A stretch of 12,740 nucleotides of DNA from DASSTY01 sp035760645 (lineage in GTDB: Bacteria > Gemmatimonadota > Gemmatimonadetes > Gemmatimonadales > GWC2-71-9): the NCBI GenBank assembly GCA_035760645.1, contig DASTSO010000118.1:1-12740 (forward strand), written 5' to 3'. The translations under genes and the position numbers were made by a program. The notes under the pieces are model-generated. The model worked only from the letters and a program-made list of their open reading frames with translations. It ran no database searches and was not told where the DNA came from. Shown in pieces: positions 1 through 6,793 of the stretch; the first letter of the stretch is position 1; every line of letters starts with the position of its first letter.

Positions 1-2804
1 GCGAGCGCCTGCGCCGGGTCGCCGAGGCGCTCGTAGATCTCGCCCTGGCGGCGGTGGGCGGGGGCGAGATAGGGGAGCTCGTAGGCGGCGCGCTGGGCGA
101 TCGTGGCGTACCAGGCGAGCGCCTCGCGGTCGCGGCCGAGGGCGCGGAGCTGCTCGGCGCGCGCGAAGCGGTCGAGCGCCTCCGCCTCGGCGTACGCGGC
201 CACGCGCGGCCAGCCGGCCGCCGCGAGGAGCGCCAACGCCTGGGCGGGACGGCCCCGCGCGATGGCGACGTGCGCGCGCACGCTCGCCGCGAGCGTCCCC
301 GCGAGCGCGGCGCCGGAGGGCGCGGCGCCCGTGCCGGGGCGGGCACCGCGCGCGAGCGAGTCGGCGCGACCGAGCGCGGCGGCGGTGTCGCCGAGCGCGA
401 CGTCGAGGAGCCCCAGGCGGTGGAGCCGGAGGAGCGGATGGAGGCCCGCGTGCGCCGCGCTGTGAGTCTCCTCCGCCGGACTCGCCGCGGCGGGGTGCCA
501 CGCGCGGAGGCGATCGCGGATCGCCGCCACCTCGACACGCGGGAGCGCGAGGAACGGGAGCGCCGCGACGAGCGAGTGCAGCTCGAGCACGGAGACGGAG
601 TCGGCCGGCGACACCGCGGCGAGCTGGGCCGCCGCCTCGCTCCAGCGCCCACGCGCCACGGCGAGCCGCGCGAGCGTGCGCCGCCCGAGCGCCTGCACCG
701 CGGGCGAGCGGCCGCGCTGCACGAGGGTCCGCGCGAAGCGCTCGGAGCCCTCGAGATCGTCGAGCACCACGGCCACCTGGAGCGCGGAGACGTCGGTCAC
801 GGTGGGAGCCGAGCCCAGCAGCTCGCGCGTGGCGCGCTTGTAGCCCTCGCGGTCGCTCAGCGCGAAGGCGCGGAAGGCGCGTAGCTCGAGCACCTCCGCG
901 TCGGGGCCGAGCGCCAGCACCCGCCGCAGCAGGGAGTCCACCTCCGCGCGCCGCCCCTCGAGGAACGCGACGCGCGCGAGATGCACCAGCGACTCCTGGT
1001 CGTCGGGGTCGAGCTGCAGCACGTGCTCGTACGCCTCGCGCGACTCGGTCGCCGAGCGGCCGTAGAGGGGACCGGTGTGAAAGAGGAGCTCGCCGAGCTG
1101 GAACCACGCCTCGCGGTCGTCCGGGTAGTCGTCGACGATCTCCCGGTAGAGCCCCTCGGCGCGCTCGTGCTCGCCGGCGCGCGCCGCGGCGTGGGCGGCG
1201 ACGAGCTGGCGGTCGTGGGGCGAGAGCCGGCCGGCGTGCGCGAGCGCCCGGGCCGCCGCCCGCTCGGCGAGCGAGTCGCGGCCCGCCAGCTCGGCGGCGA
1301 GACTCAGCCGATAGTAGGCGAGCGCGAAGGTGGAGTCCGCCCGCACCGCCGCCTCGTAGCCCGCGACCGCCTCGGCGTAGCGCTCGGCCGCACGGTCGCG
1401 CTCGGCGGCGAGGTAGGCCTTGAGCGCCGGGAGCGATGTCGTGCTGGTCGCGGCCACGCGGGTGAGCCGGTCGCCCTCGAGCCGCCCGGCGGCGAGCTGC
1501 GCCACGAGCCGGTCCGCCACCGCGAAGAGCTCGGCCACCGTGCCCTCGGCCGTCGCCCGGGCGACGGGAGCGCCGGCGGCGGCGCCCGCGGCGGTGCCGG
1601 CGCGGCGATAGAGCGCGGCGCGCACGCGGAGGTGGCCCCCGCTCTCGACCACGTCGCCCAGGACGAAGAGGTCAGCGTCGAGCTGCGCCGCGGCGGCGGC
1701 GCCGTCGGAGGAGTCGAGGGGAGCGTCGTGCCGGCGCGCGGCCCAGCTCGCCACGGCGCGCGGGTCCACCGTGCGCAGCTCGCCCGCCCCGTCGAGGCCG
1801 GTGGTGAGGAGCTCGGCGAGCGCCTCGCCGAGATAGCCCAGCGCCGGCGCGGCCCGCACCTCGAAGGGCAGCACCGCGACCGTGGCCTCGTCGCCGTGGG
1901 TGGCAGCCGCGGCGCCGGGGCTGCGCGCGAATCGCCACACGAGCGCGACGACGACGAGGAGCGCGGCCGCGACTCCGGCGAGCGCCAGCCGACGGGATCG
2001 CCGCGGCCGTGCCGAGTTTGCCGGCCGGGCCCGCGGGGCCTCCATCGGGGGCGGCGTGAACACGGGCCGCCCGGCCGCCAGGGGCGCGGCGGGAGCCGGC
2101 GCGGCGCGCAGCTCCCGCGCGAGCGCCTCCACCATCGGATCCGGCTCGGCGCCGAGCTCGGCGCGCACGCGCGCGCCGTACTCGAGGGCGTGCTCGAGCG
2201 CGCCGGTCCGGTCCCCCGCTCCGGCGAGCGCGCGCACGAGGCCCGCGGCGGCGCGCGCGCTCAGCGGCTCGAGCGCGACGACCTGGCGCCAGCGATCCAC
2301 CGCCAGCTGGTGATACCCGTGCTCCGCCGCCCAGCGCGCGAGCGCCTCCAGCGCGTCGCGGTGGCGCTGCGCGAGGCGCGCGCGCTCGTCGCGCGCCCAG
2401 CGCTCGAAGTCGAAGGCGCCCGCGAGGGTGAAGCCGTCGAGGAAGGGGCCGGCGTAGAGCGCGACCGCCTCCTCGAGGTCCCCCTGCTCCACCGCGCGCT
2501 CGAACTCCCAGAGGTCGCAGGCGATGCCGGCGGGGTCGAGCCGGAGCGTGGTGGTCCCCTGGACGAGCGCCTCGCCCAAGTCGCGGCGAACGGCGTAGAG
2601 GGCCTGGTTGAGGTTGCTGCGGGCGCGGCGCTCGTCGATCCCCGGCCAGAGGAGCGCGACGAGCCGCTCGCGCGCGATCCCCGCCTCGCCGGCGGCGGCG
2701 AGGAGGGCGAGCAGCGCGAGGGGGCGGCGCTGGGCGGCGGTGCCCGTCGAGGGCTCGGCGGCGCCGGTGAGGGCGAGGCCGCCGAAGGTTCGCAGTCGCA
2801 GCAA
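1..2804 (-). CDS. BTAD/SARP-like winged-helix transcriptional regulator with membrane segment and TPRs (3' end outside window)
   Basis: About 934 codons are visible without a stop; the C-terminus lies beyond base 1. Residues 1-78 form an OmpR/SARP-type winged helix: LRLRTFGGLALTG at 2-14 and a recognition-helix region around residues 46-76 (LVALLW, then RSNLNQALYAVRRDLG). Residues about 90-245 match the bacterial transcriptional activation domain, a TPR-like module. A hydrophobic segment lies at about 273-290 behind an RRSRR stretch, followed by a TolB-like start (VAVLPFE, 309-315) and many degenerate TPRs. This order (DNA binding, one TM, TolB-like, TPR) recalls CadC-type membrane-anchored regulators but with a BTAD inserted. 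I chose the TTG start at 2804 because it opens directly on the conserved first strand; I found no in-frame ATG or GTG upstream and no Shine-Dalgarno. It is divergent from the lipoprotein gene, whose upstream region carries SARP-spaced repeats. Family is confident; start and membrane topology are less so. Confidence 0.85.
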   Translation of the reverse strand, partial: MLRLRTFGGLALTGAAEPSTGTAAQRRPLALLALLAAAGEAGIARERLVALLWPGIDERRARSNLNQALYAVRRDLGEALVQGTTTLRLDPAGIACDLWEFERAVEQGDLEEAVALYAGPFLDGFTLAGAFDFERWARDERARLAQRHRDALEALARWAAEHGYHQLAVDRWRQVVALEPLSARAAAGLVRALAGAGDRTGALEHALEYGARVRAELGAEPDPMVEALARELRAAPAPAAPLAAGRPVFTPPPMEAPRARPANSARPRRSRRLALAGVAAALLVVVALVWRFARSPGAAAATHGDEATVAVLPFEVRAAPALGYLGEALAELLTTGLDGAGELRTVDPRAVASWAARRHDAPLDSSDGAAAAAQLDADLFVLGDVVESGGHLRVRAALYRRAGTAAGAAAGAPVARATAEGTVAELFAVADRLVAQLAAGRLEGDRLTRVAATSTTSLPALKAYLAAERDRAAERYAEAVAGYEAAVRADSTFALAYYRLSLAAELAGRDSLAERAAARALAHAGRLSPHDRQLVAAHAAARAGEHERAEGLYREIVDDYPDDREAWFQLGELLFHTGPLYGRSATESREAYEHVLQLDPDDQESLVHLARVAFLEGRRAEVDSLLRRVLALGPDAEVLELRAFRAFALSDREGYKRATRELLGSAPTVTDVSALQVAVVLDDLEGSERFARTLVQRGRSPAVQALGRRTLARLAVARGRWSEAAAQLAAVSPADSVSVLELHSLVAALPFLALPRVEVAAIRDRLRAWHPAAASPAEETHSAAHAGLHPLLRLHRLGLLDVALGDTAAALGRADSLARGARPGTGAAPSGAALAGTLAASVRAHVAIARGRPAQALALLAAAGWPRVAAYAEAEALDRFARAEQLRALGRDREALAWYATIAQRAAYELPYLAPAHRRQGEIYERLGDPAQAL

Positions 2805-2894
2805 GCGCTGGGAGAATCGGCCGGCGGCTGCCGGCGGGTGAGGGGCTCGGGGTCGCGGTCGCCGGCGGGGGCGCCGGGGACCGGTCCATCGGCC

Positions 2895-2923
2895 AAGGTA
2901 CGGCCCGGACGCGACTCGGACAA
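2895..2923 (-). promoter_or_regulatory. Possible sigma-70-type promoter for the BTAD regulator
   Basis: On the minus strand TTGTCC (2918-2923) is followed by exactly 17 nt and then TACCTT (2895-2900). This would give a leader of roughly 80 nt before the TTG start. Both hexamers are weak (4/6 and 3/6). An alternative is GATTCT at 2813-2818, 8 nt before the TTG, which would make the gene nearly leaderless. Confidence 0.25.
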
Positions 2924-3150
2924 CCGACGGGAGGCGGGGCTCCGCTGCGGGGGACCGCCGTGCGGGCGCAACGGCCCGGCGTGGCGCCGCTGCGGCGGGG
3001 TGGCTCGTGCGCCCGCGCGGCCGCGGCGCGAAGAGCGCGATCCGGGGTCCGAACGGCGGGCTCACGACCCTCCGACAGCAGCACCCAACCCCTTGCCACT
3101 CCGCGATTTGATTCCCGTCTGATTACCCCCTGAGAGGGGCCGCTACCGGC

Positions 3151-3182
3151 GTGACGGTGCCGTGATGGTGCGGTCCTACTTT
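3151..3182 (+). promoter_or_regulatory. Putative SARP-type operator/promoter: 11-bp tandem repeat plus -10 box
   Basis: GTGACGGTGCC (3151-3161) is followed immediately by GTGATGGTGCG (3162-3172), 9 of 11 positions identical. A -10-like TACTTT lies at 3177-3182. Read as heptamers GTGACGG and GTGATGG, the period is 11 bp and the second repeat ends 8 nt before the -10. That is the geometry described for SARP-dependent promoters, where the repeats stand in for a good -35. Transcription would start near 3189, giving a leader of about 178 nt that contains the riboswitch. The divergent neighbour at 1-2804 is itself a BTAD regulator. With only two repeats, chance is possible. Confidence 0.4.
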
Positions 3183-3235
3183 TGCCCAGCGTGTGACCGG
3201 CATCACCAGCGGAGCGACGCTGCTCCGTCTCGATA

Positions 3236-3320
3236 TCCCACCGACAATGGCACCCCGGTCGCGAGGCCGGTCCGCAAAGCCAGGGGTCTCCCCGAGACCG
3301 CCCTGGTCGCCGAAGTGGGG
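3236..3320 (+). promoter_or_regulatory. GEMM-I family cyclic-dinucleotide riboswitch aptamer (c-di-GMP-I or 3',3'-cGAMP type)
   Basis: The parts of the GEMM-I aptamer occur in order. P1 is CCCAC (3237-3241) with GTGGG (3315-3319). The 5' junction CGACAAT (3242-3248) is followed by GGC (3249-3251). A helix CCGGTC/GGCCGG (3255-3260, 3265-3270) is capped by the GNRA tetraloop GCGA (3261-3264). The signature CGCAAAGCCA lies at 3273-3282. A second arm has GGTCTC/GAGACC (3285-3290, 3294-3299) with CCAGG/CCTGG (3280-3284, 3302-3306) at its base, and the closing segment GTCGCCGAAG lies at 3306-3315. Segment lengths match the Geobacter 3',3'-cGAMP aptamers as I remember them, including ACA followed by A-U where c-di-GMP aptamers usually have ACA-G. 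It sits in the 5' leader of an exported lipoprotein, a typical target class. The family call is strong; ligand identity is inferred. Confidence 0.85.
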
Positions 3321-3366
3321 CGCGCCCGGCCCAAGCCGGGGACCCCAACGTCAGTGGAGACCCACC
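3316..3366 (+). promoter_or_regulatory. Likely riboswitch expression platform and ribosome binding site
   Basis: Hairpin CCCGGC (3325-3330)/GCCGGG (3335-3340), loop CCAA, can be extended by TGGGG (3316-3320)/CCCCA (3343-3347). That extension uses bases of the P1 3' strand, so the aptamer and the extended hairpin exclude each other. No T-run follows, so control is more likely translational than by intrinsic termination. The Shine-Dalgarno GGAG (3356-3359) lies 7 nt before the ATG, in a small hairpin GTGG (3354-3357)/CCAC (3362-3365). GTGGG of P1 could also pair with CCCAC at 3361-3365. I cannot tell whether the ligand switches expression on or off. Confidence 0.55.
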
Positions 3367-4812
3367 ATGAGGTACACTGCAGTTCTTTCCCTGGCCGCGC
3401 TGGCGCTCGTGGCGGCGTGCGGTAGCGAGAGTCCGACCGAGGTGTCGGCGAACCCGGCGGTGTCGGCGTCGGACGAGCTGGTGATCACCGAGGGGGCCGC
3501 GGCGCCGGCGCAGAAGCCGCGGGCGAGCCGGCCGTCGCTGTCGGCGGCTGCGGCGGCCGCGAACGCCGGCGGCTCGACCACGACTCCGTTGAGCCTCAAG
3601 CCGCAGAGCTGCGAGTCCAATGGTCAGCAGGTGGAAATCACCTATACGATCACGGGCAGGCAGGACAACCCGGCGAGCTTCCAGGTGAACACGCTGTGGA
3701 CGTACAACGGCACGAGCTGGTCCGGCACCACGCCGACGACGGTCAGTGTCGCGCCGCGTGCAGCCAACGATCCCGCGACTGTCAAGAAGGTGACCATCAA
3801 GCTGGTAAACGGGAGCACGGCGAGTACAGGGACGTCGGCTGTAGTAATCCAGCCCTCTAACCTGGTCACCTCTGCTCCGGCCGCGCTGGCCATCACCAAC
3901 GCAAATGTGACCGTAAACATTGCGTTTGCCGCCTGCCCGGTCACGAACCGTGACCCTGTTCTCACGCTGCCGAGCGACTTCTCTGTCGAGGCGACCAGTT
4001 CGGCGGGAGCCGCCGTGACCTACGTGGTCTCCGCCAGCGACCCCGACGGTGACGCGGTGATCGTCAATTGCTCGCCCGCTAGTGGAGCCACTTTCCCCCT
4101 TGGCGCAACCCCGGTGACCTGCACGGCGTCGGACGGCAAGGGTGGCACTGCGTCCGGCGGCTTCACGATCACCGTCGTGGACACGACCCCGGCCGAGTTC
4201 ACCAGCTTCCCCTCGGGCACGATCAGCCTCGTCGCCGCGAACATCAACGGCGCGGTGCTCGATCTCGACGCGCAGGGCATCACCGTCGCCGACGTGGGCG
4301 GCGTCTCGGAGCCGTCGACCTTCAGCTGTGACTACGTCGCCGGCACCAAGCTCGCGATCGGCAGCACGACCACCGTCTCGTGCACGGCCAAGGACGCCAT
4401 CGGCAACGAGAGCGCCGCTAGCACGTTCGACGTCTTCGTGGGCCTGGACGTGAGCGGCATCGGTGGCTTCCTGTCGCCGCTGCGCATGGCCGCGCCCTTC
4501 AGCGCGCACAAGCGCGGCTCGACCATCCCGCACAAGTTCCTGGCGCCGAAGTACGCCGACGGGACGCCCGCGACGGACCTGGCCGGTGACCTGCGCCTCG
4601 TGATCAATCGTCTCGACGGCACGGTGGAGACCGGCGATGTCGAAGTGAACGACTACACGGCGGGCTCGACGACCTGGCGCTACGACCCGGATGCCGGCCA
4701 GTACATCTTCAACCTGAAGACCCAGACGGCCTGGGATCAGGGTACCTGGAAGACGACCGTGTCGTACAAGGGCATCGAGCTGGCCACGACCCGGTTCGAC
4801 CTGAAGAAGTGA
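3367..4812 (+). CDS. Exported lipoprotein with tandem HYR-like domains and C-terminal PxKF-type domain
   Basis: The 481-residue protein starts with a lipoprotein signal: MRY, a hydrophobic core and lipobox VAAC with Cys18 as the lipidation site. Residues about 20-70 are an Ala/Pro/Ser linker. Residues about 75-190 are an unrecognised beta-rich domain with a cysteine near each end (QSCES, FAACPV). Residues about 194-276 are an HYR-type Ig-like domain (SDPDGDAV, FPLGATPVTCTASDGKGG). A second HYR-like repeat follows (LAIGSTTTVSCTAKDAIGN). Both keep a Cys pair that could form a disulfide. Residues about 370-481 (HKRGSTIPHKF at the front) resemble the PxKF-type C-terminal domain of secreted proteins. 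No catalytic motif is visible; a surface or adhesive role is inferred. The ATG at 3367 is chosen for the GGAG site, the signal peptide and the riboswitch upstream. Roughly 3600-3990 looks more AT-rich than its surroundings. Confidence 0.85.
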   Translation: MRYTAVLSLAALALVAACGSESPTEVSANPAVSASDELVITEGAAAPAQKPRASRPSLSAAAAAANAGGSTTTPLSLKPQSCESNGQQVEITYTITGRQDNPASFQVNTLWTYNGTSWSGTTPTTVSVAPRAANDPATVKKVTIKLVNGSTASTGTSAVVIQPSNLVTSAPAALAITNANVTVNIAFAACPVTNRDPVLTLPSDFSVEATSSAGAAVTYVVSASDPDGDAVIVNCSPASGATFPLGATPVTCTASDGKGGTASGGFTITVVDTTPAEFTSFPSGTISLVAANINGAVLDLDAQGITVADVGGVSEPSTFSCDYVAGTKLAIGSTTTVSCTAKDAIGNESAASTFDVFVGLDVSGIGGFLSPLRMAAPFSAHKRGSTIPHKFLAPKYADGTPATDLAGDLRLVINRLDGTVETGDVEVNDYTAGSTTWRYDPDAGQYIFNLKTQTAWDQGTWKTTVSYKGIELATTRFDLKK

Positions 4813-4835
4813 TCTGACGAGCGGGATGCAGCGAT

Positions 4836-4870
4836 CAGCGGGGCCCCGGGATCTCACCGGGGCCCCGCTG
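4836..4870 (+). terminator. Strong hairpin terminator after the lipoprotein gene
   Basis: A perfect 14-bp stem, CAGCGGGGCCCCGG (4836-4849) with CCGGGGCCCCGCTG (4857-4870), encloses the 7-nt loop GATCTCA. It is followed by TCGTTCT, a weak T-rich tail. It starts 23 nt after the lipoprotein stop and separates that gene from the kinase gene. Confidence 0.85.
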
Positions 4871-4876
4871 TCGTTC

Positions 4877-4889
4877 TAGATTTCCCCGC
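4877..4889 (+). promoter_or_regulatory. -10 box abutting the kinase start codon (leaderless type)
   Basis: TAGATT (4877-4882) lies 7 nt before the ATG at 4890 and there is no Shine-Dalgarno. The 11-mer TTCCCCGCATG across the start is identical to that at hemH (7493-7503). No good -35 is visible; that position falls inside the terminator stem. Confidence 0.5.
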
Positions 4890-6746
4890 ATGCAGGTCCC
4901 CATCCCCACGACCAGCCTCGCCGCCCCTCCCGAGCCCGCGGCCGCCATCCTGCAGGCGGCGATCACCGCGGCGCTCGCCGGGCTCTGCGCGCTGCTCTAC
5001 CGGCGCTACCGGAAGCCCTACCTCGCCTGGTGGACCGCGGCATGGGCGCTCTACCTCCTCCGGGTCGGCGCGATCCTCAGCTTCCTCGCGAGCAGCGACC
5101 GGGTCTGGCTCTACTGGCACCAGGTCGTCACCGGGTGGACCGCGCTCGCCATCCTCGGCGCGGCGCTGGTCTTCTCGCGGCACCTGCAGTGGCGGCGCTC
5201 GTATCTCGTGCTCGTGCTCTTTCCGCCGCTCTGGAGCTACGTCGCGATCTACCGGCTCGACGAGTTTCTCTGGGCGGCGGGGCCGGCGGTGCTCTTCCTC
5301 TCGCTCGCGACGCTGTGGACGGGGTGGGTCTTCTACGGCTACCGGCAGCGGGTGGGCTCGCGGGGGGCGGGGCTGCTGGCGTGGGCGTTCCTCCTCTGGG
5401 GGCTGCACCACCTCGACTACCCGTTCCTGCGCGCGCAGGGGGCATGGAACCCCTGGGGCTACTACCTCGACATCCTCTTCGAGCTCGCCGTGGGCGCCGG
5501 GATCGTGCTCCTCGCGCTCGACGAGCTGCAGCGCGGGCTCGCCGCCCTCAGCGCGCTCTCGGGCGACCTGCAGCGCGGCGCCGGCGCGGGCGACGGGCGC
5601 GCCGTGCTCGCGGCACTGCTGGATCGGCCGCTCACGCTGCCGGCGGTGCGCGGCAGCGCGCTCTATCTCCTCCCCGCGAGCGACGGCGCGACCGGCGGCG
5701 CGGGCTCGGTCGAGGGCCGCTTCGTCGGCGGCGCGGGCGTCTGCGCCGGGTGGCCCGAGACGCCGCCCGCCGACGGCACCGCCGCGGCGATCCGCGCCGC
5801 CATCGGCACCGGGCGGCCGCAGGCGGTGACGCCGGGCGGCGGCGCGGGCGGCGAAGGGGGCGCCGACGACGCCTCGCCGTTCGCGTACGTGGCGGCGCTG
5901 CCGATCTACCGGGGGGCCGCGGTGACCGGGGCGCTCGTCCTCGTCGGCCAGGCGCGCGATCCGTTCACCGCGCTCGACGACGACTTCCTCGTGGCGCTGG
6001 GCGGCCAGGTGGGCGCGGCGCTCGAGCAGGCCGACCTGCGCCGCCGACTGGAGGAGCGCACCGCCGAGCTCGAGCGGCTCTCGGCCCGCACCGTGGAGCA
6101 GCACGAGGCCGAGCGGCGGCGACTCTCGCGCGAGCTGCACGACGAGACGGCGCAGGTCTTCAGCGCCGTGAAGATGGAGCTCGGCGTGCTGCGCGACGTG
6201 CTCCCCTCGGCCGACGCCGCGCGACTCGACCACACCCTCGAGCTGGTGGACACGGGGATCCGCAGCATCCGCCGCGTGGTCGCCGACCTGCGGCCTTCGC
6301 TCCTCGACGACCTCGGGCTCCTCGCCGCGCTGCGGTCGCTCGTGGCCGAGTTCGGCGAGCGGAGCGGGCTCGACGCCACGCTGGACGCGCCGGCCACGCT
6401 CCCGCCGCTCTCGAAGGACGCCGAGCTCGCGCTCTTCCGCGCGGTGCAGGAGGCGCTCGCCAACGTCGCGCGCCACGCGGCGGCGGCGCGGGTCGAGGTG
6501 CGCGTCGCGGCGGCGGCGGACGAGGTGCGGCTCGACGTGGTGGACGACGGCCGCGGCTTCCCCTGCGCCGACGGGGGCGACACGCAGGCGCTCCTCGCGC
6601 AGCTCGAGCGCGCCGGCCACATGGGGCTGGCCGGGATGCGCGAACGCCTCGCCGCCCTCGGTGGCACCCTCCGCTGCGAGGACGCGCGGCCGGGCGAGGA
6701 GGCGCGGCGGGGGGTGCACCTGGGGATCCGGGTGCCGGTGGGATGA
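4890..6746 (+). CDS. NarX-type sensor histidine kinase with 7-TM sensor and GAF-like domain
   Basis: The 618-residue protein belongs to the HisKA_3/HATPase_c (NarX/DegS, HPK7) class. The N-terminus has about seven hydrophobic segments (near 16-37, 45-67, 76-97, 104-121, 128-151, 159-177, 191-212). Residues about 230-390 look like a degenerate GAF domain, followed by a short coiled coil. The dimerisation/phosphotransfer motif RRRLSRELHDETAQ puts the phospho-accepting His at 417. The ATP-binding part has the N box (EALANVARHA, Asn525), DDGRGF at 552-557 and the glycine-rich GLAGMRERLAALGG near 580-593. It autophosphorylates and passes the phosphate to a response regulator, here almost certainly the next gene (47-nt gap). 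No periplasmic sensor domain is seen, so the signal may be sensed in the membrane or by the GAF-like domain; its nature is unknown. Confidence 0.9.
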   Translation: MQVPIPTTSLAAPPEPAAAILQAAITAALAGLCALLYRRYRKPYLAWWTAAWALYLLRVGAILSFLASSDRVWLYWHQVVTGWTALAILGAALVFSRHLQWRRSYLVLVLFPPLWSYVAIYRLDEFLWAAGPAVLFLSLATLWTGWVFYGYRQRVGSRGAGLLAWAFLLWGLHHLDYPFLRAQGAWNPWGYYLDILFELAVGAGIVLLALDELQRGLAALSALSGDLQRGAGAGDGRAVLAALLDRPLTLPAVRGSALYLLPASDGATGGAGSVEGRFVGGAGVCAGWPETPPADGTAAAIRAAIGTGRPQAVTPGGGAGGEGGADDASPFAYVAALPIYRGAAVTGALVLVGQARDPFTALDDDFLVALGGQVGAALEQADLRRRLEERTAELERLSARTVEQHEAERRRLSRELHDETAQVFSAVKMELGVLRDVLPSADAARLDHTLELVDTGIRSIRRVVADLRPSLLDDLGLLAALRSLVAEFGERSGLDATLDAPATLPPLSKDAELALFRAVQEALANVARHAAAARVEVRVAAAADEVRLDVVDDGRGFPCADGGDTQALLAQLERAGHMGLAGMRERLAALGGTLRCEDARPGEEARRGVHLGIRVPVG

Positions 6747-6759
6747 GCGGGTGGGCGCC

Positions 6760-6793
6760 TTACCGCCCTCCCCATTCCGCCTATCTTTCCGTC
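6760..6793 (+). promoter_or_regulatory. Promoter-like element abutting the response regulator start
   Basis: TATCTT (6782-6787) sits 6 nt before the ATG at 6794, with a poor -35 candidate TTACCG (6760-6765) 16 nt upstream. No Shine-Dalgarno is present. This suggests an internal leaderless promoter, although read-through from the kinase gene is also likely. Confidence 0.45.

Larger units (their letters stand above)
2805..3366. other. Divergent intergenic region between the BTAD regulator and the lipoprotein gene
   Basis: This stretch of about 560 bases holds no convincing gene. The half next to the regulator (2805-3120) is extremely GC-rich; I see only a weak minus-strand promoter in it. From about 3090 onward base composition becomes more even. 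The second half carries an 11-bp tandem repeat with a -10 box, a small hairpin at 3210-3227 (6-bp stem CGGAGC/GCTCCG), a riboswitch aptamer, and an expression platform ending at the lipoprotein start. An open frame extends the lipoprotein N-terminally to 3193, but it runs through the riboswitch and I treat it as untranslated leader. Confidence 0.7.

Noticed and set aside
981..3122. Plus-strand open frame of 713 codons
   Set aside because: It is antisense to the BTAD regulator and has low-complexity Arg/Gly/Glu composition and no recognisable domain.
3193..3366. N-terminal extension of the lipoprotein frame to 3193
   Set aside because: It would translate through the riboswitch and bury the signal peptide; the ATG at 3367 has a GGAG site and the lipobox at the right distance.
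1672..4857. Minus-strand open frame of 1061 codons
   Set aside because: It crosses both the regulator (different frame) and the opposite-strand lipoprotein. The translation is Arg/Pro/Ala-rich without family motifs, typical of a high-GC shadow frame.
4854..6719. Minus-strand open frame of 621 codons
   Set aside because: It is antisense to the histidine kinase, whose catalytic motifs are unmistakable; the translation is Arg/Glu/Pro-rich noise.
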